Part shown: positions 26,963 through 35,592 of the stretch, one piece after another
Layout of the letters: every line of letters begins with the position of its first letter
How positions within the stretch are numbered: position 1 is the first letter of the stretch
Assembly: GCF_900091605.1 (NCBI RefSeq)
Contig: NZ_FMCQ01000004.1
Span: forward strand, 310,001-374,000
Direction: 5' to 3'
DNA: 64,000 nt
Source of the DNA: Micromonospora tulbaghiae
Lineage (GTDB): Bacteria; Actinomycetota; Actinomycetes; Mycobacteriales; Micromonosporaceae
Made by a program: the position numbers and the translations under genes
Notes under the pieces: generated by a model
Database searches by the model: none
What the model saw: the letters and a program-made list of their open reading frames with translations, nothing else
Told to the model about the DNA's origin: nothing

Positions 26963-28594
26963 TCAGCGACGGCTCTCGCCGCTGCCGATCTCCTCCCGCT
27001 CCGGCCGGGCCTCGACCGGCGGGTGTCCCGGCGAGACCGGCGCCTCGGCCGGCTTCTCGATCGGGTAGAAGAAGCCCCGGATGGCCGGGCCGAGGGCACC
27101 GAGCCGGTTCATCTTCTTCGGCACCACCCAGCCGACGTAGTCCAGCGCCGGCGGGTGACCGTCGTGGCCCTCCGCCGAGGTGAGCGGCTGGTGGACCTCG
27201 ACGAACCGGCCGTCGGGCAGCCGCTTGATGATGCCGGTCTCCACGCCGTGGGCCAGCACCTCCCGGTCGTGCTGCTGCAGACCCAGGCACATCCGGTACG
27301 TGATGTAGTACGCGATCGGCGGCAGGATCAGCAGCCCGATCCGGCCACCCCAGGTCATCGCGTTCAGGCTGATGTGGAACTTGTCCGCGATGACGTCGTT
27401 GGCGCCGGAGAGGGTCAGCACGATGTAGAAGGCGAGCGCCATGGCGCCCACGGCGGTCCGGGCCGGAACGTCCCGGGGCCGCTGGAGCAGGTTGTGGTGC
27501 TTGTAGTCCTTGAGGCGGCGCGCCTCCAGGAACGGGTACATCGTCGACAGGCCGACCAGGATTCCGGGTAGCACCACCGTCGGCCAGAACAACGGTGGAA
27601 TCACGTACCCGTTGCCGATCGGGATGTGGATCTCCCAGCCCGGCATGAGCCGGGTCGAGCCGTCGAGGAACATGACGTACCAGTCGGGCTGGCTGGCCGC
27701 CGAGACCACCCATGCCTCGTACGGGCCGAACAGCCAGATCGGGTTGATCTGGAACAGGCCACCCATCAGCGCGATCACGCCGAAGACGACCATGAAGAAG
27801 CCGCCCTGCTTGAGCGCGTAGCGCGGGAACATCCGCTCGCCGACCACGTTCTCGTTGGTCCGGCCGGGGCCGGGCCACTGGGTGTGCTTCTGCTTGAACA
27901 CCAGGCCGAGGTGCACGCTGATCAGCGCCACCAGCAGGCCCGGGACGAGCAGCACGTGGGCGATGAAGAAGCGGCTGATGATGATGGTGCCGGGGAACTC
28001 CCCGCCGAAGATCGACGAGCTGACCCAGGAACCGATCACCGGGATCGACAGGATGATCGCGGAGGCGATCCGCAGACCGGTGCCGGACAGGCCGTCGTCC
28101 GGCAGCGAGTAGCCGGTGAAGCCGGCCAGGAAGCCGACCCAGAACAGCAGCGAGCCGATGATCCAGTTGGTCTCACGCGGCTTGCGGAACGCGCCGGTGA
28201 AGAAGACCCGCAGCATGTGGACCACGATCGCGGCCATGAACAGCAGGGCCGACCAGTGGTGCATCTGCCGCATGATCAGACCACCCCGGACATCGAACGA
28301 GATGTCCAGGCTGGAGGCGTAGGCGGCCGACATCGGGGTGCCCCGCAGCGGCGCGTAGCTGCCGTTGTAGATGACCTCGGTCATCGCCGGCTCGAAGAAG
28401 AACGTCAGGAAGACGCCGGTGAGCAGCAGGACGATGAACGAGAACAGCGCGATCTCGCCGAGCAGGAACGACCAGTGGTCGGGGAAGACCTTGTTCAGCA
28501 GCTTGCGCAGGGGCGTGGCCACCTGGAAGCGGTCGTCCACCGCCCGCGCGCTCTTGGCCGGCAGCGCGGCCGCATCAAACTTTCGGCGCTTCAT
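26963..28594 (-). CDS. qcrB: Cytochrome bc1 complex cytochrome b subunit
   Basis: QcrB is the membrane core of the menaquinol-cytochrome c reductase that, in actinobacteria, forms a supercomplex with the aa3 oxidase. The 543-residue protein has about nine hydrophobic helices. The haem-b ligand region includes [23 protein letters not shown] split over one helix and [21 protein letters not shown] over another. The Qo-site motif is PDWY, the actinobacterial form of PEWY. A hydrophilic C-terminal tail of about 100 residues follows the last helix, as in other actinobacteria. ATG at 28594 overlaps the qcrA stop (ATGA). It is the last gene of the operon. Confidence 0.96.
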   Translation of the reverse strand: MKRRKFDAAALPAKSARAVDDRFQVATPLRKLLNKVFPDHWSFLLGEIALFSFIVLLLTGVFLTFFFEPAMTEVIYNGSYAPLRGTPMSAAYASSLDISFDVRGGLIMRQMHHWSALLFMAAIVVHMLRVFFTGAFRKPRETNWIIGSLLFWVGFLAGFTGYSLPDDGLSGTGLRIASAIILSIPVIGSWVSSSIFGGEFPGTIIISRFFIAHVLLVPGLLVALISVHLGLVFKQKHTQWPGPGRTNENVVGERMFPRYALKQGGFFMVVFGVIALMGGLFQINPIWLFGPYEAWVVSAASQPDWYVMFLDGSTRLMPGWEIHIPIGNGYVIPPLFWPTVVLPGILVGLSTMYPFLEARRLKDYKHHNLLQRPRDVPARTAVGAMALAFYIVLTLSGANDVIADKFHISLNAMTWGGRIGLLILPPIAYYITYRMCLGLQQHDREVLAHGVETGIIKRLPDGRFVEVHQPLTSAEGHDGHPPALDYVGWVVPKKMNRLGALGPAIRGFFYPIEKPAEAPVSPGHPPVEARPEREEIGSGESRR

Positions 28595-29679
28595 GGCCGC
28601 TCCCAGAAGTCGGGACCGATGGTCTCGGTGTAGTCGGACTTCGCCACGAAGAAGCCCTCCTCGTCCACCTCGATCGGCAGCTGCGGCAGCGGCCGGTTCG
28701 CCGGGCCGAAGATCGGCTTGGCGTTGTCGGTGATGAGGAACTGGGACTGGTGGCAGGGGCAGAGCAGCCGGTTGGTCTGCTGCTCGTAGAGGCTGGCCGG
28801 GCAGCCGGCGTGCGTGCAGATCTTGGAGAACGCGACGTAGTTGCCCCACATGTAGTCGCCGTGGCCCTTGCGCTCGTTCGCGGCGCGCGACTTCTGCGCG
28901 TCGTCCTCCCGCAGGTGGATGAGCAGGGTGGGCGAGTCGGCGTGCAGGTTGCTGACGCCGCCGTCGATGCCCGGGAACACGGTGAGCTGGCCGCCGACGC
29001 TGACGTCGGCCGGGCGGATCGGGCGGCCGTCCTCACGGATGAGCCGGATCTTCTTGCCGCCCTCGGCCGGCTGGAAGCCGGTGGTGAACATCTGGTTGTT
29101 CTTGTGCGGCTGCTCGATCAGGCCACCGATCAGCGGGGCCGCGGCCACCGCGCCCACCGGCGCAAGGCCGGCGAGCAGCGAGATGCCGAGCAGCGGCCGG
29201 CGGCGTACGCCCATCTCGTCGGCCAGGTAGAGCATGGTCTCGCCGGTGATCTTGCGACCCTCCGGGTCGTCGGCCTGGTCGTGCCGGTCCTGGATCGAGA
29301 CCTCCTTGGGCAGCAGCTTCTTGCCCCAGGTCAGGATGCCGAAGCCGATGCCCAGCAGCGCCAGGCCCAGCGTCACGCCGAGCAGCGGCGTGTAGAGCTT
29401 GTCGCCACCGGTACCCGGCTCCCACTGCCACGGCCACCAGATGTAGACCACCAGGAAGGCGGTCGCGAAGACGCCGGTCAGCAGGAACATCAGGGCGACC
29501 GTACGGGTCAGCCGGCGCTCGGCCTTGCTGCCCGGGACCACCTGCGGCTCGTAGTGGACGATCTCGATGTCGTCGCGCCGCGCGCCCTCCTGGACGATGT
29601 CGAACCGGGAGAGCCGGGGGTCGTTCACGTCGAGCGGCTCCGGGCCCTGCTGGGCCTGGTGCTCGGTGTGGGTGCTCAT
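28591..29679 (-). CDS. qcrA: Cytochrome bc1 complex Rieske iron-sulfur subunit
   Basis: QcrA carries the 2Fe-2S cluster that takes electrons from menaquinol. The 362-residue protein has the long actinobacterial form: a hydrophilic N-terminus, three membrane helices ([38 protein letters not shown] and a third near residues 180-205 after RRRPLLG) and a C-terminal Rieske domain. The cluster ligands are in CTHAGC near residue 286 and CPCHQSQF near 305. The RRRP before the third helix suggests Tat-dependent placement of the domain. ATG at 29679; the stop overlaps the qcrB start. An insertion of about 40 residues before the first ligand motif is usual in this group. Confidence 0.96.
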   Translation of the reverse strand: MSTHTEHQAQQGPEPLDVNDPRLSRFDIVQEGARRDDIEIVHYEPQVVPGSKAERRLTRTVALMFLLTGVFATAFLVVYIWWPWQWEPGTGGDKLYTPLLGVTLGLALLGIGFGILTWGKKLLPKEVSIQDRHDQADDPEGRKITGETMLYLADEMGVRRRPLLGISLLAGLAPVGAVAAAPLIGGLIEQPHKNNQMFTTGFQPAEGGKKIRLIREDGRPIRPADVSVGGQLTVFPGIDGGVSNLHADSPTLLIHLREDDAQKSRAANERKGHGDYMWGNYVAFSKICTHAGCPASLYEQQTNRLLCPCHQSQFLITDNAKPIFGPANRPLPQLPIEVDEEGFFVAKSDYTETIGPDFWERP

Positions 29680-29746
29680 GCCGTCACCTCGCTACGGGTG
29701 ACGCCGGGGGTCGGCGCCACAGCACTGGAAGCATTGATCCGTCCGG

Positions 29747-30580
29747 TCACGACTTGCCCGCGATCCACAGGCTCGCGAAGACCAGCGCGACGATGCCGAC
29801 CAGGAAGATCGCGAGACCCTCGGTCGACGGGCCGTAGCGGCCCAGGTTGAAGCCGCCCGGGTCGCCGTCGTGCTTCAGCGTCTCCTGGATGTAGGCGATG
29901 ATGTCCGCCTTCTCCTCGGGCGTGATCTGGTTGTCGCCGAACACCGGCATGTTCTGCGGGCCGCTCAGCATCGCGGCGTAGATCTGCCGGTCGCTGGCCG
30001 GCGCCAGGCTCGGCGCGTACTTGCCGGAGGACAGCGCGCCGCCGCCGCCGCTGAAGGCGTGGCACTGCGAGCAGTTGATCCGGAACAGCTCACCACCGGT
30101 GGACAGGTTGGCGCCCTCACGCAGGTCCCCGTTGGGCACCTCCGGGCCGCCGCCGAGCTCCTGGATGTACTGCCCGAGCTGGCGCACCTGCTCGTCGGTG
30201 AACTGCGGCGGCTTGCGCATGGCCTGGGCCTCCTGCCGGGCCATCGGCATGCGACCGCTGCTGACCTGGAACTCGACCGAGGCCGCTCCGACGCCGATCA
30301 GGCTCGGACCACGGCCCTCGACGCCCTGGGCGTTGCGACCGTGACAGGTCACACAGCTCACGTCGAACAGCGCCTTACCCTCGTTGCCTGCGGCGGTCAA
30401 CGGAGGGTTGTCCTGCGCCTGCACGCCGGGGGCGAAGACGGTGTAGGCACCGCCGGCCAGCATCAGCGCGGCGAACAGCCGGACCGCGGCGCCCAGCCGG
30501 CGGCGGCCCCTGCTGCGCACTACGGGCCGCCCGCGCAGCCGCGCGAGCAGACCGCGTCGGCGGTCGTTGTCAGAAGTCAT
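29747..30580 (-). CDS. qcrC: Cytochrome bc1 complex dihaem cytochrome c subunit
   Basis: QcrC passes electrons from the bc1 complex directly to the oxidase, replacing a soluble cytochrome c. The 277-residue protein has an N-terminal anchor (AAVRLFAALMLAGGAYTVFA), two CxxCH haem-binding motifs (CVTCH near residue 74 and CSQCH near 168) with distal Met candidates in GRMPMARQE and LSGPQNMPVFGDN, and a C-terminal helix (GLAIFLVGIVALVFASLWIA). This double-haem, double-anchor form is the actinobacterial standard. It sits between ctaE (72 bp upstream) and qcrA (67 bp downstream). Confidence 0.96.
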   Translation of the reverse strand: MTSDNDRRRGLLARLRGRPVVRSRGRRRLGAAVRLFAALMLAGGAYTVFAPGVQAQDNPPLTAAGNEGKALFDVSCVTCHGRNAQGVEGRGPSLIGVGAASVEFQVSSGRMPMARQEAQAMRKPPQFTDEQVRQLGQYIQELGGGPEVPNGDLREGANLSTGGELFRINCSQCHAFSGGGGALSSGKYAPSLAPASDRQIYAAMLSGPQNMPVFGDNQITPEEKADIIAYIQETLKHDGDPGGFNLGRYGPSTEGLAIFLVGIVALVFASLWIAGKS

Positions 30581-30652
30581 GACCTGTGTCCTTAACCGGT
30601 TGGACCTTGTCTCAGGGGACGGAGCAGCGGCGCGGTTCGTGACGCGCCAAGA

Positions 30653-31252
30653 TCACTGGAGCCAGTAGATCATGGCGTAGAGCGCGATCCACACGACGTC
30701 CACGAAGTGCCAGTAGTAGGACACGACGATCGCCGAGGTCGCCTGGGCTGGGGTGAACCGGCCCATCGTGGTACGGACCATGAAGATCACGAAGGCGATG
30801 AGACCGCCGGTCACGTGCAGACCGTGGAAGCCGGTGGTCAGGTAGAACATCGACCCGTAGCCGTCTTCGTTGATCTTCACACCCTCGTGCACCAGGGTCC
30901 GGTACTCGTTCAGCTGACCGAGCACGAAGATCAGACCCATCACGAAGGTGATCGTGAACCACCGGCGCAGAGCGTGGACGTCACCGCGCTCGGCCGCGAA
31001 CACGCCGATCTGGCAGGTGATCGAGGAGAGCACCAGGATCACCGTGAACGTGGTCGCGTACGGGATGTTCAGCACCTCGGTGTGCTTCTCCCACTGCTCC
31101 GGCGCAGCCGCGCGGATGGAGAAGTACATCGCGAACAGCGCCGCGAAGAACATGAGTTCGCTGGAGAGCCACACGATCGTCCCGACGCTGACCATGTTGG
31201 GTCGGGTCAGGGAGTGGATCCGGCTCTTGTCAATGGCTGGGGCCGCAGTCAC
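30653..31252 (-). CDS. ctaE: Cytochrome c oxidase subunit III (aa3-type)
   Basis: CtaE is the 199-residue subunit III of the aa3 oxidase, with about five hydrophobic helices and the family patterns [37 protein letters not shown] and [20 protein letters not shown]. It stabilises the catalytic subunit. It is the first gene of the minus-strand operon ctaE-qcrC-qcrA-qcrB, which ties oxidase and bc1 production together. Its start lies 108 bp from the divergent CtaG-type gene. The catalytic subunit I gene ctaD is not in this window. Confidence 0.95.
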   Translation of the reverse strand: MTAAPAIDKSRIHSLTRPNMVSVGTIVWLSSELMFFAALFAMYFSIRAAAPEQWEKHTEVLNIPYATTFTVILVLSSITCQIGVFAAERGDVHALRRWFTITFVMGLIFVLGQLNEYRTLVHEGVKINEDGYGSMFYLTTGFHGLHVTGGLIAFVIFMVRTTMGRFTPAQATSAIVVSYYWHFVDVVWIALYAMIYWLQ

Positions 31253-31360
31253 GCGGTCATTATTGCCCCTGACCGGGACCGACGATCAGCGGGGTGCCAA
31301 ACCGAGCCCTTCCGTGGCCCGATAGTGGAGGTCCGCTTCGCCTGACCTACCCTGAAAAGC

Positions 31361-32314
31361 GTGCTGCACGTCGATCAGATCCGCGCCGTCACCTCGGCTG
31401 TTCCGGCGACGCTGGCGGCGGGAGGCGAGGGCGCCCCGCCGCCGTTCACCGTGGCCCGGGTCCTCACCGAGACCCGGCTGGACAGCTGGCTCACGCTGGG
31501 CATCGTCCTGGCCGCCGGTCTCTACCTCTACGGGGTGCACCGGCTGCGGCTGCGCGGCGACCGCTGGCCGGTCATCCGTACCGTGTCGTTCCTCGGCCCC
31601 GGCCTCGGCGGCATCGCCCTGGTCACGCTCACCGGCCTCGGCGCGTACGACACCGCGCTGCTCTCGGTGCACATGGTGCAGCACATGGTGCTGTCGATGA
31701 TCGCGCCGATCTTCCTGGCGCTCGGCGCGCCGGTGACGCTGGCGCTGCGCACGCTGCCCGTGCGGCCCCGGAAGCGGCTGCTCGCGATCGTGCACAGCAA
31801 GGTGATCCGGATCTACAGCTTCCCGCTTGTGGCGTTCGCCATCTTCGTGGTGAACCCGTTCGCGCTGTACTTCACCGACCTGTACGAGTTCACGCTGCGC
31901 CACGAGTGGGCGCACGAGCTGGTCCACGCGCACTTCATCGCCACCGGCTGCGTCTTCTTCTGGCCGCTGCTCGGCCTGGACCCGCTGCCCGGCCGCTGGC
32001 CGTACCCGGGGCGCGCGCTGCTCATGCTGCTCTCGGTGCCGTTCCACACCGTCCTCGGCCTCACCATCATGCAGAGCACCACGCTGTTCGGCGGCGACTG
32101 GTACCCGTCGCTCAACCTGTCCTGGTCCGACCCGTGGAACGACCAGGTGGTGGCCGGGGGCATCCTGTGGGCCGGCGGCGAGTTCGTCAGCGTCACCATG
32201 CTCGCCGTCCTGGTCGTCCAGTGGGTCAAACAGTCCGAGCGCGAGGCCCGCCGGCTCGACCGCGAGCTGGACCGCCAGGAGGCCCGCGAGCGCGCCGCCG
32301 AGGCGAGCGCCTGA
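31361..32314 (+). CDS. CtaG-type (caa3_CtaG) cytochrome c oxidase assembly protein
   Basis: The 317-residue membrane protein belongs to the caa3_CtaG family, which helps insert copper into cytochrome oxidase. About seven helices are visible. The histidines typical of the family are in [21 protein letters not shown] and the conserved LHEW-type segment appears as [21 protein letters not shown]; another is in [13 protein letters not shown]. The charged C-terminus ([18 protein letters not shown]) is cytoplasmic. GTG at 31361 is the start. It is divergent from ctaE, which agrees with an oxidase-related role. Confidence 0.88.
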   Translation: MLHVDQIRAVTSAVPATLAAGGEGAPPPFTVARVLTETRLDSWLTLGIVLAAGLYLYGVHRLRLRGDRWPVIRTVSFLGPGLGGIALVTLTGLGAYDTALLSVHMVQHMVLSMIAPIFLALGAPVTLALRTLPVRPRKRLLAIVHSKVIRIYSFPLVAFAIFVVNPFALYFTDLYEFTLRHEWAHELVHAHFIATGCVFFWPLLGLDPLPGRWPYPGRALLMLLSVPFHTVLGLTIMQSTTLFGGDWYPSLNLSWSDPWNDQVVAGGILWAGGEFVSVTMLAVLVVQWVKQSEREARRLDRELDRQEARERAAEASA

Positions 32315-32418
32315 GGCCCGTTCCGGGGTACGCCCCGAGCCCGCCCGGGCGGGGCGACAGGCCGGATGTGACGCCCGCTACGATCAGCGGGCAGCTACGA
32401 GGTGGGAGCCACGTCACG

Positions 32419-32817
32419 ATGAGCGATCGTCTTTGCACCGTCCTGCTCTACAGCGACGACCCGAAGGTCCGCGACCGCATGCGGCTCGCCGTGGGCACCC
32501 GGCCGGCGCCCGGCATCGAGATCGAGTTCGTCGAGGCCGACGAGTACAACGCCTGCATCCGGCTGGTCGACGACTACGAGATCGACCTGATGCTGCTCGA
32601 CGGCGAGGCGAGCCCGGGCGGCGGCATCGGCATCGCCCGCCAGATCAAGGACGACCGGGACGACGCGCCGCCCACCTGCGTGGTGCTGGCCCGCGCCGCC
32701 GACCGCTGGCTGGCCGCGTACGCCGAGGTCGACGCCACGCTGACCCACCCGCTGGACCCGGTGGTCGCCGGCAGCACCGTGGCGGAGCTGCTGCGCCGCA
32801 CCCACGCCGCGGCCTGA
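32419..32817 (+). CDS. Degenerate response-regulator receiver domain protein
   Basis: The 132-residue protein has a CheY-like pattern: [14 protein letters not shown] with the acidic pair, [19 protein letters not shown] with the phospho-acceptor Asp, and a fourth strand CVVLARAAD. However, the conserved Thr/Ser after strand 4 is Ala (VVLARA), and the conserved Lys before Pro on strand 5 is His (LTHPLDP). It is therefore an atypical or pseudo-receiver, possibly a phosphorylation-independent protein-interaction module. No output domain is attached. ATG at 32419 has AGGTGGGAG about 10 bases upstream. It lies between the CtaG-type gene and trpD on the same strand. Confidence 0.82.
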   Translation: MSDRLCTVLLYSDDPKVRDRMRLAVGTRPAPGIEIEFVEADEYNACIRLVDDYEIDLMLLDGEASPGGGIGIARQIKDDRDDAPPTCVVLARAADRWLAAYAEVDATLTHPLDPVVAGSTVAELLRRTHAAA

Positions 32818-32897
32818 TCCCCCGGCCTTCGCGCGCCACGGCGACGCGGCCGTGGCGCGCCCCAACCGCTTTCCTCACGCCGCTCGGGAGGCCCGCC

Positions 32898-33944
32898 ATG
32901 GGCGAACGGACCTGGCCGCTTCTGCTCAACGCGCTGCTGCGCGGCGAGGAGCTCTCCACCGCCGACACCGCGTGGGCGATGGGTGAGATCATGGCCGGCT
33001 CGGCCACCCCCGCGCAGATCGCCGGGTTCGCCGTGGCGCTGCGCACCAAGGGTGAGACCCCCGCCGAGCTGGGCGGCCTCGTCGAGGCCATGCTGACCCG
33101 CGCGGTGCCGGTGCACCTGCCCGAGGACGTGCGCGCCACCGCGCTGGACGTGGTCGGCACCGGCGGCGACCTCGCCCACACGGTGAACATCTCCACCATG
33201 GCGGCCCTGGTGGTCGCCGGGGCCGGGGTCCGCGTGGTGAAGCACGGCAACCGGGCCGCCTCCTCCTCCTGCGGCACCGCCGACGTGCTGGAGCAGCTCG
33301 GCGTACCCCTTGACCTGGCGCCCGAGCAGGTCGCCCGCTGCGTCACCGAGGCCGGCATCGGGTTCTGCTTCGCCGCCCGCTTCCACCCCGGCATGCGCCA
33401 CACCGGCCCGGTCCGGCGCGAGATCGGCGTACCCACCGCGTTCAACTTCCTCGGCCCGCTGACCAACCCGGCGCGGCCCCGCGCGGGCGCGGTGGGCTGC
33501 TTCGACAAGCGGATGGCCCCGGTGATGGCCGCCGTCTTCGCGGCCCGGGGCGACTCCGCGATCGTGGTACGCGGCGAGGACGGCCTGGACGAGTTCAGCA
33601 CCGGCGCTCCCACCCGGATCTGGGTGGCGCAGCAGGGCACCGTCACGGAGGCCGTGCTGGACGCGACCGAGCTCGGCGTGCCCCGGGCCACCCTGGCCGA
33701 CCTGCGCGGCGGGGACGCGGTCTACAACGCCGACGTCGTGCGCCGCCTGCTGGCGGGCGAGACCGGCCCGGTGCGGGACGCGGTGCTGGTCAACGCCGCT
33801 GTGGCGCTGGCCACCCAGGGCCCGCTCGACGGCGACCTGTACGAGGTGCTCCGGGCCAACCTGGACCGGGCCGCCGAGGCGGTCGACTCGGGCGGCGCCG
33901 CGGCCGCGCTGGAGCGCTGGCTCGAGGTGGCGCGCGCCGCCTGA
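32898..33944 (+). CDS. trpD: Anthranilate phosphoribosyltransferase
   Basis: TrpD transfers a phosphoribosyl group from PRPP to anthranilate, the second step of tryptophan synthesis. The 348-residue product has the PRPP-binding motif [17 protein letters not shown] near residue 81, [18 protein letters not shown] near 113, and the metal region [15 protein letters not shown] at 32898 follows a GGGAG site. As in mycobacteria, trpD sits alone beside the bc1 cluster and not in a trp operon. A hairpin follows the stop. Confidence 0.95.
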   Translation: MGERTWPLLLNALLRGEELSTADTAWAMGEIMAGSATPAQIAGFAVALRTKGETPAELGGLVEAMLTRAVPVHLPEDVRATALDVVGTGGDLAHTVNISTMAALVVAGAGVRVVKHGNRAASSSCGTADVLEQLGVPLDLAPEQVARCVTEAGIGFCFAARFHPGMRHTGPVRREIGVPTAFNFLGPLTNPARPRAGAVGCFDKRMAPVMAAVFAARGDSAIVVRGEDGLDEFSTGAPTRIWVAQQGTVTEAVLDATELGVPRATLADLRGGDAVYNADVVRRLLAGETGPVRDAVLVNAAVALATQGPLDGDLYEVLRANLDRAAEAVDSGGAAAALERWLEVARAA

Positions 33945-33952
33945 CGGCGGCC

Positions 33953-33982
33953 TGGCGCGGGTGTTGTCGTACCCGCGTGCCA
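33953..33982 (+). terminator. Hairpin after trpD
   Basis: TGGCGCGGGT (33953-33962) pairs with ACCCGCGTGCCA (33971-33982) with a 2-base bulge and an 8-base loop, just after the trpD stop. Confidence 0.5.
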
Positions 33983-34000
33983 AACTACACGGGAGTTATT

Positions 34001-34030
34001 TTCCGTTTTCGGTCTTTCCGTTTTCGGTCT
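34001..34030. repeat. Perfect 15-bp tandem duplication
   Basis: TTCCGTTTTCGGTCT occurs twice head to tail at 34001-34015 and 34016-34030. The block is far more AT-rich than its surroundings and lies about 60 bp before the small Cys-rich gene at 34091. Confidence 0.9.
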
Positions 34031-34090
34031 TCGATCCGCCGGCCGGCGCCTCCCCGCCTCGGCCGGTGCCCGGAGCGAGAGGAGCCACCC

Positions 34091-34297
34091 GTGTCTGACC
34101 GCGAGCTGCACTGTGACACCTGCGAAGGCGTCGTGCTGTTCGAGGCGCCGCCGTGCGGCGACGGGCACGGCGCCGACTGCCCCGAGCTGATCTGCACCGG
34201 TTGCGGCGCTGCAGTGGTGATCGCCACGTTCGCCTTCCGCGAGACCCGCCTGTCCGGCCGCCGCGCCCGCCGCCCGTCCCACCCTCAGGCCGCCTGA
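34091..34297 (+). CDS. Small five-cysteine protein
   Basis: This 68-residue protein has two Cys pairs, HCDTCEG near residue 7 and ICTGCGA near 36, with one further Cys in PPCGDG and another in ADCPE between them, so a zinc-ribbon-like fold is plausible. The C-terminus is basic (RETRLSGRRARRPSH). The function is unknown. GTG at 34091 follows GAGAGGAG at good spacing. A longer in-frame frame from GTG 33977 would run through the 15-bp tandem duplication and give repeated FRFRS, but it has no ribosome site. It is monocistronic between trpD and the repeat island. Confidence 0.72.
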   Translation: MSDRELHCDTCEGVVLFEAPPCGDGHGADCPELICTGCGAAVVIATFAFRETRLSGRRARRPSHPQAA

Positions 34298-34380
34298 CCT
34301 TCAGGCCTTTTCGCGTCTTCGTCCTTCCGCGCCCACCCTTCCCGCGCCGCACCGCGCTCTTCCTGAGCCACGTCGTTCCC

Positions 34381-34412
34381 GCGCCGGGCCCTTCCTGCGC
34401 CGGGCCCTTCCT
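34381..34412. repeat. Perfect 16-bp tandem repeat
   Basis: GCGCCGGGCCCTTCCT is repeated twice head to tail, followed by GCGC, within the C/T-rich segment. Confidence 0.9.
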
Positions 34413-34573
34413 GCGCGCTACGCCTCCCCTGTGCCACACACCTTCCGCGCCGCGGCCCTTCTGCAGCCTTCCCGCACACCGCGCCGCGACTGTCCGCGCC
34501 TCTTACGCCTCCGCGCCGCACGCGCCCGCCGCCCTTCCATCCCCGCCACGCACAGCCCAGCGGTCCGCCGCTC

Positions 34574-34632
34574 GTGATCAAGGAGTTGGTGTCCCCCGCG
34601 GCCGTCCGGGCGGACACAAACTCCTTGATCAC
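34574..34632. repeat. Palindromic element A (GTGATCAAGGAGTT type)
   Basis: A 21-base arm at 34574-34594 is complementary to 34612-34632 with one mismatch (GTGATCAAGGAGTTGGTGTCC against the complement of GGACACAAACTCCTTGATCAC), loop 17 bases. There is no T-run and no gene close upstream that needs a terminator. Confidence 0.85.
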
Positions 34633-34803
34633 CGCCCGGGTGACCGGCAGGTGGTGGTGCTCCCCCGGATCAATGAGGCAGGGCGGGCGCCGGGAGCGCA
34701 TCGGGCGTTGGGCTCGGGCGTGAGTGTCGGCGGTGGCCCCGTGACAACACCCGCGCCTCGGGAGCGGACTGCGGTTCCGCCCACCCCGGCCAAGCCGCGC
34801 GAC

Positions 34804-34855
34804 GAGATCTTGGAAGGAGACGGCCCTCATGGGGGCCGTTTCCTTCCAAGATCTC
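34804..34855. repeat. 52-bp palindromic element B, intergenic copy
   Basis: GAGATCTTGG (34804-34813) and CCAAGATCTC (34846-34855) bound an imperfect palindrome with a GGCCC/GGGGGCC core. A second 52-bp member of the same family lies inside the giant CDS at 52600-52651; 41 of 52 positions agree by my count. Confidence 0.9.
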
Positions 34856-34968
34856 TTGGGGTCCTGGTAAGTGGAACGCCGCTCTCGGCGAATGGAACAG
34901 CCCAGCGTGAGCCGGTGGTGCGCGTCGGAGGTGAGCGGGAGAGCGCCAGGCCGACCACGTCGGGCGGT

Positions 34969-35023
34969 GATCATGAGGTTGGCGGGGACAAAAGAGACCG
35001 CCGGCACCGCTAACTTCATGATC
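34969..35023. repeat. Palindromic element C (GATCATGAAGTT type)
   Basis: GATCATGAGGTTGGCG (34969-34984) matches the complement of CGCTAACTTCATGATC (35008-35023) at 14 of 16 positions, with a 23-base centre. Confidence 0.75.
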
Positions 35024-35101
35024 GACGGGGCAAGCCCCGAGCTGAGGCAGGGCGGAGCGAGACCTGGGGCCAGCGCGGGAAGGCGCGGGCGGGGAAAAGC
35101 A

Positions 35102-35138
35102 GCAGGCCCGCGGCCCCGGGAAGGGGGTGCGGGCCTGC
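35102..35138 (-). terminator. Hairpin terminator after ctaF
   Basis: GCAGGCCCGC (35102-35111) and GCGGGCCTGC (35129-35138) form a perfect 10-bp stem 16 bp beyond the ctaF stop. Confidence 0.8.
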
Positions 35139-35153
35139 GGCTGGTGCTTCGGG

Positions 35154-35582
35154 TCAGTGCTCGGCGGTGCGGCGGGTGCCCGAGTAGTACTCGAACAGCA
35201 GCCCGCAGGTGGCGAAGACGACCGCCACCAGGCCCAGCCCCAGCAGCCAGAACTGCCAGAACACCAGGCCGAGACCGGCGATCGCGGCGGCCAGCGCCAG
35301 ACCGAACGGCCAGTAGCTGCCCGGGCTGAAGAAGCCGACCTCACCGGCGCCGTCGGCGATCTCGCCGTCCGGCCGGTCCTCGGGGCGCAGGTCGATACGG
35401 CGGGAGACGAACCAGAAGAAGCCGCCGCACATCGCGCAGAGCAGGAAGGACAGCAGCAGCGCCACAGTGCCGATCCACTCCACGTGACCGCCGCTGTCGG
35501 CGTACGTCCAGGCGCCGTAGAGGATCGTCGCGCCGAGGAGGAACGTGGCGATGGTCAGGAAGATCTTCCACTCGGTCTTCAT
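35154..35582 (-). CDS. ctaF: Cytochrome c oxidase subunit IV (actinobacterial CtaF)
   Basis: CtaF is the small fourth subunit of actinobacterial aa3 oxidase. The 142-residue protein starts MKTEWKIFLTIATFLLGATI, has two N-terminal helices, a hydrophilic loop with LRPEDRPDGEIADGAGEVGF, and two C-terminal helices after SPGSYWPFGLALAAA. This layout and the position directly after ctaC (10-bp gap) are diagnostic. A hairpin terminator follows. It is needed for supercomplex stability in relatives. Confidence 0.95.
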   Translation of the reverse strand: MKTEWKIFLTIATFLLGATILYGAWTYADSGGHVEWIGTVALLLSFLLCAMCGGFFWFVSRRIDLRPEDRPDGEIADGAGEVGFFSPGSYWPFGLALAAAIAGLGLVFWQFWLLGLGLVAVVFATCGLLFEYYSGTRRTAEH

Positions 35583-35592
35583 GCCGGACCCC

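Larger units (their letters stand above)
34298..35153. other. 856-bp intergenic repeat island, no gene seen
   Basis: No convincing gene is present between the small Cys protein gene and ctaF. The stretch holds a C/T-rich low-complexity segment built from CCTTCC and GCGCC words (34300-34560), a 16-bp tandem repeat, three different palindromic elements (34574-34632, 34804-34855 and 34969-35023) and the ctaF terminator hairpin (35102-35138). Long open frames through it are low-complexity shadows. Confidence 0.7.
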
